64,000 nt of DNA from DASRQK01 sp040392005. Its GTDB lineage: Bacteria > Bacteroidota > Bacteroidia > Sphingobacteriales > Sphingobacteriaceae. Below, one piece after another: positions 50,496-59,056 of the stretch. Both the position numbers and the translations under genes were made by a program. The first letter of the stretch is position 1; each line of letters starts with the position of its first letter. The DNA is taken from NCBI GenBank assembly GCA_040392005.1, contig JBEBWT010000005.1, forward strand, positions 22,064 through 86,063, given 5' to 3'. The notes beneath the pieces are model-generated. The model was not told the DNA's origin, searched no databases, and saw only the letters and a program-made list of their open reading frames with translations.

Positions 50496-50535
50496 CACTG
50501 ATTCCCCAAATTCATGCGAATTTGGGGAATCAGTG
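50496..50535. repeat. Perfect 18-bp palindrome between thrA and thrB; copy B of a dispersed repeat
   Basis: Arms CACTGATTCCCCAAATTC / GAATTTGGGGAATCAGTG, perfect over 18 bp with loop ATGC. The core matches the palindrome at 4232-4259 and the flanks are also related. Situated between thrA and thrB, where it would be transcribed as a strong hairpin without a T run, so it may act on mRNA stability or differential expression. Confidence 0.85.
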
Positions 50536-50599
50536 AAATTGCGAAAACCACTATAAGTGTTTACAGCTGTTTACAGCGAAAAATCAAAAACAATTGGAA

Positions 50600-51538
50600 A
50601 TGAAAAATCAAATACGGGTTTTTGCCCCGGCAACAGTAGCCAATATGATCTGTGGCTATGATATTCTTGGTTTTGCCCTGGATCGGCCGGGAGATGAGGT
50701 GCAGATGCAGGTCTGCGACCGGCCCGGCCTGCGGATCACGCAGATTACGGGAGATGAGGGGCGTCTGCCGCTGGATCCCGACAAAAATACAGTGAGTGCC
50801 AGTGTCAAAGCATTGCTCAGGGCAGTGGGCAGGGAAGATGTTGGCCTGGAGATTGCCCTGCACAAAAATATGCCTATCGGTAGTGGACTGGGTTCCAGTG
50901 CGGCCAGTACGGTCGCAGGTCTGTTTGCGGCCAATATACTGCTCGGAGAACCATTCTCCCGCAATGAATTGCTGCCCTATGCCATTTTGGGGGAGGAACT
51001 GGCCTGTGGTTTTGGGCATGCCGACAATGTGGCGCCCTCCCTGATGGGGGGCATCACCCTGATACGGAGCTATGAACCACTGGAAGTGATCAGTCTGCCG
51101 GTGCCGGAGGATCTGCATGTATCCCTGATCTTCCCGCATGTGGATGTCCCCACACGGGATGCCCGGCAACTGATCAAGGAGCAGGTACCACTCCGTGGAG
51201 CCGTCAGGCAATGGGGCAATATTGCGGGTCTGGTGGCCGGATTATATACTTCGGATTATGGCCTGATCGGGCGCAGTATGCAGGATGTGCTGATCGAGCA
51301 GGTACGGTCCATCCTGATCCCTGAATTTGCCGTCCTGAAAAAATTGGCACTGGATATGAACGCACTGACCTTTGGAATTTCCGGTTCGGGGCCTTCAGTA
51401 TTTGCCCTTTCCACAAATGCGGATACCGCCGCACAGATTACCGCAGTTCTCGAATCCCACTTAACTGACAGGGGCGTGGGCTGCAATTCGTATGTTTCAA
51501 GGATCAATACGGGAGGGCCGCAGATTTTGAACGATTAA
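50600..51538 (+). CDS. thrB: Homoserine kinase
   Basis: Phosphorylates homoserine in threonine synthesis. 312 residues from ATG 50600; an in-frame TTG at 50594 would add two residues. GHMP-kinase family: ATP loop MPIGSGLGSSAASTVAG, start RVFAPATVANMICGYDILGFAL, and C-terminal GISGSGPSVFAL. 127 bp after thrA (the gap contains the palindrome), 47 bp before thrC. Confidence 0.96.
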   Translation: MKNQIRVFAPATVANMICGYDILGFALDRPGDEVQMQVCDRPGLRITQITGDEGRLPLDPDKNTVSASVKALLRAVGREDVGLEIALHKNMPIGSGLGSSAASTVAGLFAANILLGEPFSRNELLPYAILGEELACGFGHADNVAPSLMGGITLIRSYEPLEVISLPVPEDLHVSLIFPHVDVPTRDARQLIKEQVPLRGAVRQWGNIAGLVAGLYTSDYGLIGRSMQDVLIEQVRSILIPEFAVLKKLALDMNALTFGISGSGPSVFALSTNADTAAQITAVLESHLTDRGVGCNSYVSRINTGGPQILND

Positions 51539-51585
51539 ACGATTATAAATTAGAGGCGTAATATAATAATTGATAAAGGAGTACG

Positions 51586-52890
51586 ATGATACTTTACAGC
51601 ACCAACAATAAAGATCTGCGGATTCCCTTCCGGGAAGCCGTTTTCAATAGTCTGCCTGCCGATGGCGGGTTGTACATGCCGGTAGAGATTCCCCGGATGG
51701 ATCCCCTGTTTCTCCGCAATCTTCCCGGGTACGACTTGCCGGAGATCGCTTTTGAAGTTGCCAGGACCCTGATCGGAAATTCAATCCCCGAACAGGATCT
51801 GAAGCGTATCGTCCGGGAGGCCATTAACTTTCCGGCCCCGGTCAAAGCCCTGGATCCGGGGACAGCGGTGCTGGAACTTTTTCATGGACCTTCGCTGGCC
51901 TTCAAGGATTTCGGTGCCCGCTTCATGAGCCGGATCATGGGCTATTTTTCGGATCAGCAGCAGGGATTGCTGGATGTTTTGGTGGCCACTTCAGGGGATA
52001 CCGGAGGAGCGGTGGCGCTGGGTTTTCTGGGTGTGGAGGGTACCCGGGTCACCATTTTGTATCCGAAAGGCAAGGTCAGCCCCATACAGGAATTGCAACT
52101 GACCACCAATGGACAGAACATCAGGGCATTGGAGATCGATGGGAGTTTCGATGACTGCCAGGCCCTGGTCAAGCGGGCTTTCCGGGACCCCCTCCTCCGC
52201 CAATCCCTGCGGCTTACCTCTGCCAATTCGATCAACATTGCCCGGCTGATCCCCCAGACCTTCTATTATTTCCATGCCTATGCCCAATTGCTGATGCAGG
52301 GCATCAGAGAGGTGGTATTTGTAGTCCCCAGTGGGAATTTTGGAAATATAGCAGCCGGTGTGCAGGCCTGGAAGATGGGATTGCCCGTCCGCAGATTTAT
52401 AGCCGCAACCAATGTCAATGATACAGTGCCCCGTTTTCTGAATTCAGGTGAATACATTCCAAAGTCCGCGGTCCCCACCCTTTCCAATGCGATGGACGTG
52501 GGCGATCCCAGTAACTGGGTGCGTATCATGGATCTTTTTGAAGGAGATTCCGATAGGTTAAAACAGCAGCTCGGCTCTTATTCCTACACGGATACAGATA
52601 CCAGGGAAGCGATCGGGGAGCTGTACGAACGGCACGGTTATGTTGCCTGCCCCCATACGGCCATTGCCTGGAGAGCAGCACAAGATTACCGTAGGCAGGA
52701 TCCGGGTGAATATGCGGCTGTTTTTTTATCCACCGCCCATCCCTGTAAGTTTCCGGATGTGTTTCCGGCAGGGATGCTGGACACTTTGCCGGTACCTCCG
52801 CAGGTTACCGGTCTGGACACCAGACAGCGCCACAAAATTGCGCTGCAAAACAATTATTCCGATTTTCAGCGGTTTTTGCTGGAGAAATAG
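51586..52890 (+). CDS. thrC: Threonine synthase
   Basis: PLP enzyme that makes threonine from phosphohomoserine. 434 residues. PLP-binding Lys107 in HGPSLAFKDFGARFM, N-terminal STNNKDLRIPFREAVFNSLPADGGLYMP, SGDTGGAVA and PSGNFGNIAAG cofactor motifs. Last gene of thrABC. Confidence 0.97.
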   Translation: MILYSTNNKDLRIPFREAVFNSLPADGGLYMPVEIPRMDPLFLRNLPGYDLPEIAFEVARTLIGNSIPEQDLKRIVREAINFPAPVKALDPGTAVLELFHGPSLAFKDFGARFMSRIMGYFSDQQQGLLDVLVATSGDTGGAVALGFLGVEGTRVTILYPKGKVSPIQELQLTTNGQNIRALEIDGSFDDCQALVKRAFRDPLLRQSLRLTSANSINIARLIPQTFYYFHAYAQLLMQGIREVVFVVPSGNFGNIAAGVQAWKMGLPVRRFIAATNVNDTVPRFLNSGEYIPKSAVPTLSNAMDVGDPSNWVRIMDLFEGDSDRLKQQLGSYSYTDTDTREAIGELYERHGYVACPHTAIAWRAAQDYRRQDPGEYAAVFLSTAHPCKFPDVFPAGMLDTLPVPPQVTGLDTRQRHKIALQNNYSDFQRFLLEK

Positions 52891-52930
52891 GGTTCGACCC
52901 CGGCCCAGATGGCATTCGGCCGGTCTGTTG

Positions 52931-53443
52931 TCAGCCCAGATCAAACTGCATCCAGGCATCCTCATTACGACCAAAAACAAAATAGCCGGGATTGATGATT
53001 TCCGAGAGGATCTCGACATCATCGGCAGGATGAAGGCCCGGTGTGCGCAGATATTCCGGATGATGCACGACAAATACATGATTGTTTTTTACGGCACCGG
53101 TGTCGGGCCAGAATGAGGTGGAAAGTAAGACAGGCAACTCTCCGAGCAGGGTGCCAACGGATTTATCTGACAAGATGATCAGCACTTCCGGAGCAAAATC
53201 GGATTGTGCAGGATCGGTTTGGGGGATACCTCCGGCCAGGCGGATAGCCTGATCCACATAATCGTCCTGAATGAAAGTCAGTGGTGCGGTCTCCCGGACA
53301 TAAGACACTTTGGTGCGCTGGGAATCCGGAATAAATTTGAGCTTGTGGACAATGATACCGATCCGTTCTTCGATCCGTTCAGCTTCATCCGCAGTATGTT
53401 CTGCGCCCATAAATGTCTGCAAAGATTGGTGTGCGTCTCCCAT
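52931..53443 (-). CDS. Short helical-backbone metal-receptor-like protein (BtuF/FhuD type)
   Basis: 170 residues, about half to two thirds of a normal periplasmic binding protein of the cobalamin/siderophore (helical backbone metal receptor) group. Recognisable pieces: KVSYVRETAPLTFIQDDYVDQAIRLAGGIPQ, FAPEVLIILSDKS and a C-terminal region around EYLRTPGLHPADDVEILSEIINP, typical of this fold. It has no signal peptide and lacks the N-terminal lobe seen in exported members. Either a cytoplasmic variant or a truncated remnant; no permease or ATPase genes are near. Convergent with thrC. Confidence 0.6.
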   Translation of the reverse strand: MGDAHQSLQTFMGAEHTADEAERIEERIGIIVHKLKFIPDSQRTKVSYVRETAPLTFIQDDYVDQAIRLAGGIPQTDPAQSDFAPEVLIILSDKSVGTLLGELPVLLSTSFWPDTGAVKNNHVFVVHHPEYLRTPGLHPADDVEILSEIINPGYFVFGRNEDAWMQFDLG

Positions 53444-53478
53444 GGACGCAAAGGTAAATAAAAATTACAGTGGGTTTA

Positions 53479-53661
53479 CTACCACAGGCGTGACAGCACC
53501 TGAAAGATATTGACTTCCGGCAATTTGATAAAGGAAGCCGACAACTGGATCTTCTCCTGGATCATTTCACCGCCCGAATGGATGGCCATCAGCACGATTG
53601 CCACAAAGAACGGAATGGTCAGCAATAAAAAAGGAGAAGTATTTTTAATAAACTTTTTCAT
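53479..53661 (-). CDS. Small single-helix membrane protein
   Basis: 60 residues from ATG 53661: basic start MKKFIKNTSPF, one membrane helix (about 11-30), then a short polar tail (SASFIKLPEVNIFQVLSRLW). The composition and the separate small open frame suggest a real gene, and I recall similar short proteins in this class, but the evidence is thin. 35 bp upstream of the metal-receptor-like gene, same strand. Confidence 0.5.
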   Translation of the reverse strand: MKKFIKNTSPFLLLTIPFFVAIVLMAIHSGGEMIQEKIQLSASFIKLPEVNIFQVLSRLW

Positions 53662-53796
53662 AGACAATCACGTTACGGTTTGCTTCAAAATTTCAATACT
53701 ACAAAGTAATGGATAAAGTCCGGGATACGAAAATTTATTAGACAAACCCCCCGATTTTATCGACAAACCGGAGAGAGGGTAGCTTCCGTAAAATCA

Positions 53797-53880
53797 AATT
53801 GCCCTAACTTTGTGTGTAAAATACTGAAAAATTACCCTAACTTTGTGTATAAATTATGGAAAAATTGCCCTAACTTTGTG
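53797..53880 (+). repeat. Three tandem 33-bp promoter-bearing repeats upstream of an AAA ATPase gene
   Basis: Units start at 53797, 53830 and 53863, period exactly 33 bp, the third cut by the gene start. Each contains CCCTAACTTTGTG, whose TAACTTTG is a perfect -7 element. The last copy (53871-53878) is 4 bp before the ATG at 53883, so a transcript from it would be leaderless; transcripts from the first two would have 35-68 nt leaders. No shared sequence with the repeats at 18853, but the layout is the same. Confidence 0.85.
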
Positions 53881-53882
53881 AT

Positions 53883-55229
53883 ATGATAGTTCGGAAAATT
53901 ATTAGAGAAATGCAGAAATGGTCGAACAGATCAAATCGTAAACCATTGATACTGAGAGGGGCAAGGCAGGTCGGGAAAACAACGGTCGGAGATATGTTTG
54001 CCAAGGAATTCAGGCAGTATATTTATCTGAATCTGGAACTCCCCGCAGATCAGGAGCCCTTTGTCAGTTTTACAGATATGGAAACCCTTGTCCAGGCCCT
54101 GTTTTTCCTGAAAAATAAACGTTATGATCACAAAGAGCAGACTCTCATTTTTATAGATGAGATCCAGGAAGTACCTGAGGCCATGAACATACTTCGTTAT
54201 TTTTATGAACAGATGCCGGAAATTCGGGTCATTGCGGCAGGATCACTTTTGGAAACCATTTTTGATCAGCAGCTTACTTTTCCCGTCGGGCGTGTCGAGT
54301 TTTTGGTGCTCCGTCCGGTTTCATTTCCGGAATTCTTGGATGCAATGGGCGAACGATCGGCCCTCGATCAGTTGGAACATATTCCGCTGAATCAGTTTGC
54401 CCACGACAAACTGATTCGTTTGTTCCACACCTATTCGCTTGTGGGGGGGATGCCCGAAATAGTCAGTAATTATACAAAAACCCGTGACTTAACTTCTTTG
54501 GCCCGGTTGTATGATGGTCTGATTGCCACTTATATGGACGATGTGGAGAAATATGGAACAGGCAATCAAGTTAATGTATTGCGCCATGCCATCCGGACCG
54601 GATTTTTTGAAGCGGGAAAGCGTATAAAGTTTCAGGGTTTCGGTAGTTCCAATTACAGTTCCAGAGACATGGGGGAGGCTCTCAGGACGTTGGAAAAAAC
54701 CATGCTGTTTTCATTGATTTACCCATTCACCGCTACAAAATTGCCCGCCATGCCGGATTTCAAGAAATCACCGAGGCTGCAGGTGCTTGATACTGGATTG
54801 ATGAATTACCAGCTACGAATCCAAAAGGATATTATCGGAACCGATGACCTTGACAAAGTGTATCAAGGCACTATGATCGAACATCTGGTGGGACAAGAAT
54901 TGCTGGCCCATGATTATCGTGCATTGAGTTCCTTGTATTTTTGGGTACGGGACAAAAAAACATCAGATGCCGAGGTGGACTACCTTGTTCATTTTGACGG
55001 AAAACTGATCCCAATCGAAGTGAAATCCGGGAAAGCAGGAAAATTGCGTTCCCTGCATCAGTTTATGAACGGGGCTCCACATGACAAGGCTGTCCGCGTT
55101 TATGCTGGCAATCTGGAAATTACGCAGATCACCACCGTGGAGGGGAAATCCTATCAGTTATTGAATTTACCGTATTTTCTCGTTTCCCAATTGGAGAAGT
55201 ATCTGGAATGGTTTATGGCCTATCGGTAA
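53883..55229 (+). CDS. AAA ATPase with DUF4143 domain (AAA_14 type), second copy
   Basis: 448 residues, same family as the gene at 18927 but distantly related. Walker A RGARQVGKTT (about 25-34), Walker B TLIFIDEIQEVP (about 86-97), sensor AAGSLLE, then DUF4143 with C-terminal nuclease-like EVDYLVHFDGKLIPIEVKSGKAGKL (PD-(D/E)XK pattern). Function unknown. Singleton gene behind tandem repeats, flanked by unrelated housekeeping genes, which suggests independent acquisition. Confidence 0.9.
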   Translation: MIVRKIIREMQKWSNRSNRKPLILRGARQVGKTTVGDMFAKEFRQYIYLNLELPADQEPFVSFTDMETLVQALFFLKNKRYDHKEQTLIFIDEIQEVPEAMNILRYFYEQMPEIRVIAAGSLLETIFDQQLTFPVGRVEFLVLRPVSFPEFLDAMGERSALDQLEHIPLNQFAHDKLIRLFHTYSLVGGMPEIVSNYTKTRDLTSLARLYDGLIATYMDDVEKYGTGNQVNVLRHAIRTGFFEAGKRIKFQGFGSSNYSSRDMGEALRTLEKTMLFSLIYPFTATKLPAMPDFKKSPRLQVLDTGLMNYQLRIQKDIIGTDDLDKVYQGTMIEHLVGQELLAHDYRALSSLYFWVRDKKTSDAEVDYLVHFDGKLIPIEVKSGKAGKLRSLHQFMNGAPHDKAVRVYAGNLEITQITTVEGKSYQLLNLPYFLVSQLEKYLEWFMAYR

Positions 55230-55314
55230 AAAAAGAGAACGTAAGTTAAAGCAGCCATAACAATTTGCCGGAACGGAGATAAGTTTTATATTTACGGTTC
55301 TTAACGTCAAATTT

Positions 55315-56034
55315 ATGCAAAATCCCATCCGCTGTATGGCGGTCGATGATGAGCCGCTGGCACTGGAGTTGCTCTCTGAGTATATAGAAGATACGCCGGA
55401 GCTGCTGCTGACCGGTACGACTACCCGTCCGGAGGAGGTGCTGGAATTGGTGGAGCGGAATGGGGTGGAGCTACTGTTTCTGGATGTGCAGATGCCGGGT
55501 ATGTCGGGAATTGAGGTGGTGAGGATGCTGGAAGGTCGTTGTGAGGTGATCCTGACGACGGCTTTTCCCCAGTATGCGCTGGATGGTTTTGAACTCGAGG
55601 TGGTGGATTATCTGCTCAAACCCATTGCTTTTGACCGTTTCGGCCGGGCAGTACAGAAGATCGTGGAAAGACGGCGCCTGGAGCAAATGGCGGTGTCGGA
55701 CAGCAATGGGGCAGATCCGGATCATTTTTTTGTCAAGACTGACTACAAAACCCAGCGAATCGATTATGATGAGGTGCTGTATATTGAGGGTCTGAAGGAT
55801 TATGTGTCCATCTATACCGATACCGGTCGGGTGGTCAGTTTGCAGGTGATGAAAAAAATGGAAGAATTTCTGCCGTCCGACCGCTTTCTGCGGGTACACC
55901 GATCCTATATCGTGGCACTGGACCGGATCCGGCGGGTGGAGAAAAACCGGATCTATATAGGGGAGCAGGAAATCCCTGTCGGGGAAACCTACCGGGACCT
56001 GTTTTACAAAACCCTGGAGCAGCGCCGGGGCTGA
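55315..56034 (+). CDS. LytTR-family response regulator
   Basis: 239 residues. Receiver domain (about 1-118): acidic Asp11/Asp12, phosphoacceptor Asp57 (LLFLDVQMPG), Lys in YLLKPI. LytTR DNA-binding domain (about 137-236): FFVKTDYKTQRIDYDEVLYIEGLKDYVSIYT and SDRFLRVHRSYIVALDRI. Normally paired with a LytS-like histidine kinase, which is not adjacent here. The stop codon lies inside the start of a tandem repeat. Confidence 0.93.
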   Translation: MQNPIRCMAVDDEPLALELLSEYIEDTPELLLTGTTTRPEEVLELVERNGVELLFLDVQMPGMSGIEVVRMLEGRCEVILTTAFPQYALDGFELEVVDYLLKPIAFDRFGRAVQKIVERRRLEQMAVSDSNGADPDHFFVKTDYKTQRIDYDEVLYIEGLKDYVSIYTDTGRVVSLQVMKKMEEFLPSDRFLRVHRSYIVALDRIRRVEKNRIYIGEQEIPVGETYRDLFYKTLEQRRG

Positions 56035-56101
56035 AAACCGGCAACGCCAACTCCGAAAACCGACCGCCCTGAAAACCGGCAACGCCAACTCCGAAAACCG
56101 G
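56031..56101 (+). repeat. Tandem 38-bp repeat just after the LytTR gene
   Basis: Unit CTGAAAACCGGCAACGCCAA... at 56031-56068 is repeated at 56069-56101 (the second copy is 33 bp before diverging). Within each unit GAAAACCG occurs twice. The first copy contains the response regulator's stop codon. No known element matches. Confidence 0.8.
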
Positions 56102-56159
56102 CCACTTTATTGCTGAAAAAGGGATTTTAAAAAAAATTTCAATCCTCATTTTTAATTTA

Positions 56160-56167
56160 TATCTTTG
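56160..56167 (+). promoter_or_regulatory. Promoter -7 element (TATCTTTG) of the yceD-rpmF-plsX-fabH group
   Basis: Exact TAnnTTTG, 19 bp before the yceD start. No TTG at -33; the upstream sequence is AT-rich. Confidence 0.5.
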
Positions 56168-56186
56168 CAGGCTCATTTGTGGGATT

Positions 56187-56720
56187 TTGAAACACTTAAA
56201 ATCATATCGGATACAGTTTTCGGGCTTAGCCAATGGGAAACACAGTTTTGTCTTCGATATAGATAAAAAGTTCTTTGACTGCTACCCTTATTCCATCGTC
56301 AAGGATGGTACGCTGGTAGCGAATGTGGAGCTGGATAAGCAGCCGACGATGATGATTGCTGATTTTGTGATCAGTGGTGCGGTGGGATTGAAGTGCGATG
56401 TGTGCCTGCGGGAGTTTGACAGACCTGTAAGCCTTGAGACGCAATTGCTGCTCAAGTTTATGGAGGATGATGTCTCGGAGATCACGGACGATATCATGGT
56501 GCTGCACAAGAACGATTTTGAGGTTTCAATTGCCGATTTTTTGTATGAACACATTAATCTGGCAGTTCCGCACTATGTGAGGTGTGATGAGGAGATCGAT
56601 GGGAGAGGTTGTGACGAGGAAATGTTGGCAGTACTCAACGACATGGAGCCCAAAGAAGAACCAGAGGAATCAATTGATCCCCGCTGGGAAATGCTGGAGA
56701 AATTAAAGAAAAACAATTAA
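56187..56720 (+). CDS. yceD: YceD family (DUF177) protein
   Basis: 177 residues with a TTG start at 56187 (reads M-KHLKSYRIQFSGL, matching the family start MK.L..Y.I.F.GL). Cys pairs CDVCLREFD and CDEEIDGRGCDEE, the latter in a segment between the DUF177 halves, could bind zinc. Always next to rpmF; linked to large-subunit rRNA maturation. Co-transcribed with L32 (20-bp gap). Confidence 0.9.
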   Translation: MKHLKSYRIQFSGLANGKHSFVFDIDKKFFDCYPYSIVKDGTLVANVELDKQPTMMIADFVISGAVGLKCDVCLREFDRPVSLETQLLLKFMEDDVSEITDDIMVLHKNDFEVSIADFLYEHINLAVPHYVRCDEEIDGRGCDEEMLAVLNDMEPKEEPEESIDPRWEMLEKLKKNN

Positions 56721-56740
56721 TATTATAATTTAAACACGAG

Positions 56741-56932
56741 ATGGCACATCCAAAACGTAAAACGTCCAAATCCAGAAGAGATAAACGCAGGACGCATTAT
56801 AAGGCTGAAAAGCCTGGTTTGACCGTTTGTAAAGAGACCGGCGCTGTGCATTTGCCCCACCGGGCCTATACAGTCGATGGTAATCTTTACTACAATGGCA
56901 AGTTGCTGATTGAGAAAGCAACCGTAGCTTAA
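56741..56932 (+). CDS. rpmF: 50S ribosomal protein L32
   Basis: 63 residues: MAHPKRKTSKSRRDKRRTHYKAEKPGLTVCKETGAVHLPHRAYTVDGNLYYNGK. Only one Cys, so this is not the zinc-ribbon form. Followed by plsX as in many bacteria. Confidence 0.97.
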   Translation: MAHPKRKTSKSRRDKRRTHYKAEKPGLTVCKETGAVHLPHRAYTVDGNLYYNGKLLIEKATVA

Positions 56933-56951
56933 TACCTTCTTCAAAAATCAC

Positions 56952-56996
56952 CATCCCATAGTACGTATTTTATTTTTTATGCGTTACTTTGGGATG
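56952..56996 (+). terminator. Stem-loop between rpmF and plsX
   Basis: CATCCCA (56952-56958) pairs with TGGGATG (56990-56996) and the pairing continues inward imperfectly through AGTA / TACT. Followed by a T-rich stretch. May partly terminate rpmF transcripts before plsX. Confidence 0.5.
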
Positions 56997-57031
56997 TTTT
57001 ACGTATTATTGAATCCTAATCATAATAACGA

Positions 57032-57970
57032 ATGAAGATTGGTTTAGACATCATGGGAGGCGATTTTGCTCCGCAATCAACAGTAAAGGGAGCCATGATG
57101 GCTGCAAAGCTGTTGGAGGAGAACCAAAAAATCGTTTTGATTGGTGACGAACAGGCCGCCAGAGAGATCATTGAACAAGCAGGAGAAGACCCTGCTTTTT
57201 TTGAATATTACCATGCGCCGGATGTCATCGGAATGGGTGAACACCCGGCCAAAGTATTTGCCAAAAAACCGGATTCCAGTATCAGCCGGGGCTTTCAGTT
57301 GTTGAAGGATGGAGCGATCGACACCTTTGCATCAGCGGGCAATACCGGCGCGATGCTGGTGGGGACCATGTTCAGTGTCAAGACCATTCCCGGAGTACTG
57401 AGACCGGCCATTGCCACCAATGTACCCAAGATCCAGAACGGATCGGGTCTGTTGCTGGATGTGGGTGCCAATGCAGATTGCAAACCGGAGATGCTGGCCC
57501 AGTTTGGATTGCTGGGCAGTCTCTATCAGGAGCATGTGATGGGCGTCAGCAAACCAACGGTGGGCCTGCTCAATATCGGTGAGGAAGAGGAGAAGGGGAA
57601 TTTGCTGACCCAGGCGACTTATCCTTTATTGGCAGCCAATCCACGGATCAACTTTATAGGTAATATCGAAGGCAGGGAGGTGTTTGATGACCGGGTGGAT
57701 GTGATTGTGGCGGATGGTTTTACCGGCAATGTGGTACTCAAACTGGCTGAATCTTTTTATGTCATGACCCTCAGAAAGGGTTTCAGGGACGAGTTTTTTG
57801 ACCGGTTCAATTATGAACAATACGGTGGCAGCCCCATCCTGGGAGTCAATGCGCCGGTGATTATCGGGCATGGGATCTCCAGCCCGGAAGCTATTAAGAA
57901 TATGCTGTTGCTTTCCAGGACGATGAAAGAATCAGCCATTGTAGAAAAGATTAAATCTGTTTTCAATTAG
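57032..57970 (+). CDS. plsX: Phosphate acyltransferase PlsX
   Basis: Makes acyl-phosphate from acyl-ACP, the first committed step of phospholipid synthesis. 312 residues: start MKIGLDIMGGDFAPQSTVKGA, ASAGNTGAMLVG loop, LNIGEEEEKGN, and VADGFTGNVVLKLAES. Two bp before fabH, so the genes are translationally close. Confidence 0.97.
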   Translation: MKIGLDIMGGDFAPQSTVKGAMMAAKLLEENQKIVLIGDEQAAREIIEQAGEDPAFFEYYHAPDVIGMGEHPAKVFAKKPDSSISRGFQLLKDGAIDTFASAGNTGAMLVGTMFSVKTIPGVLRPAIATNVPKIQNGSGLLLDVGANADCKPEMLAQFGLLGSLYQEHVMGVSKPTVGLLNIGEEEEKGNLLTQATYPLLAANPRINFIGNIEGREVFDDRVDVIVADGFTGNVVLKLAESFYVMTLRKGFRDEFFDRFNYEQYGGSPILGVNAPVIIGHGISSPEAIKNMLLLSRTMKESAIVEKIKSVFN

Positions 57971-57972
57971 AG

Positions 57973-58980
57973 ATGACAAGTTCAAAAATTCGGGCAGCGA
58001 TTACGGCCGTCAATGGTTATGTTCCTGATTATATTCTGACCAATGAGGAACTGGAAACGATGGTGGATACCAACGATGAGTGGATCACCTCCAGGACCGG
58101 GATCAAGGAACGACGCATCCTCAAGGGAGAGGGAAAAGCAACTTCGGATCTGGCCGTACCGGCTGTTTTGGGTCTTTTGGAGAAGCGGGGCATCGGTCCG
58201 GAAGAGATTGAAGTCATTGTATTGTGTACGGCCACGGCCGATATGCCCTTTCCGGCCACGGCCAATATTCTGGCAGACAAGATCGGGGCGGTCAATGCCT
58301 GGGGGTTTGACCTTCAGGCTGCCTGTTCTGGTTTCCTGTATGGATTGGCGACCGGCGCTCAGTTTATTGAATCCGGAAAGCATAAAAAAGTATTGGTCGT
58401 CGGGGCCGACAAAATGTCTTCCATTGTCGATTACACAGATCGGACCACCTGCATCCTGTTTGGGGATGGTTGTGGTGCGGTCCTGCTGGAACCCAATGAC
58501 GAAGGTTTTGGCGTGATAGATTCGATTCTGAGAAGCGATGGTTCCGGACGGGAATACCTCAAGATCAAAGCCGGAGGATCCCGGATGCCGGCTTCCCACG
58601 AAACCGTAGCTAACAGATTGCATTATGCCTATCAGGAAGGTCAGGCCGTATTTAAGTTTGCGGTGACCAAAATGGCGGATGTGTCGGCCGAGATCATGGA
58701 AAAAAACAATTTGACGGCGGACGATGTGGCCTGGCTGGTACCCCATCAGGCCAATAAACGGATCATCGATGCGACCGCAAACCGTATGGGTGTCGGTACC
58801 GATAAGGTGATGATCAATATCCAGCGTTATGGCAATACGACCACGGCCACTATTCCCTTGTGCCTGTGGGAGTGGGAACACCAATTAAAGAAGGGAGACA
58901 ATCTGATTCTGGCGGCATTCGGGGGTGGTTTTACCTGGGGATCCGTCTATCTGAAATGGGCTTACGATTCCAAAGATTGA
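57973..58980 (+). CDS. fabH: Beta-ketoacyl-ACP synthase III (FabH)
   Basis: Condenses acetyl-CoA with malonyl-ACP to begin fatty-acid synthesis. 335 residues. Catalytic Cys118 (LQAACSGFLYGLATG), His in VPHQANKRI and Asn in RYGNTTTATIP. Starts 2 bp after plsX. Confidence 0.97.
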   Translation: MTSSKIRAAITAVNGYVPDYILTNEELETMVDTNDEWITSRTGIKERRILKGEGKATSDLAVPAVLGLLEKRGIGPEEIEVIVLCTATADMPFPATANILADKIGAVNAWGFDLQAACSGFLYGLATGAQFIESGKHKKVLVVGADKMSSIVDYTDRTTCILFGDGCGAVLLEPNDEGFGVIDSILRSDGSGREYLKIKAGGSRMPASHETVANRLHYAYQEGQAVFKFAVTKMADVSAEIMEKNNLTADDVAWLVPHQANKRIIDATANRMGVGTDKVMINIQRYGNTTTATIPLCLWEWEHQLKKGDNLILAAFGGGFTWGSVYLKWAYDSKD

Positions 58981-58999
58981 TTTGGAACGCGTAATTTTC

Positions 59000-59030
59000 T
59001 TGCTAAAACTAAAATATTCAATTAAATTTG
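59000..59030 (+). promoter_or_regulatory. Complete promoter of accBC (TTG, 20 bp, TAAATTTG)
   Basis: TTG at 59000-59002, 20-bp spacer, TAAATTTG at 59023-59030, 26 bp before the accB ATG. Suggests accBC can be transcribed apart from the plsX-fabH group. Confidence 0.65.
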
Positions 59031-59056
59031 GTTAATAAATCAAACCTGTATAGACT

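Noticed and set aside
53797..53880. Tandem repeats considered as a small CRISPR array
   Set aside because: The units are directly contiguous with no spacers, and no cas genes are nearby; they are promoter repeats.
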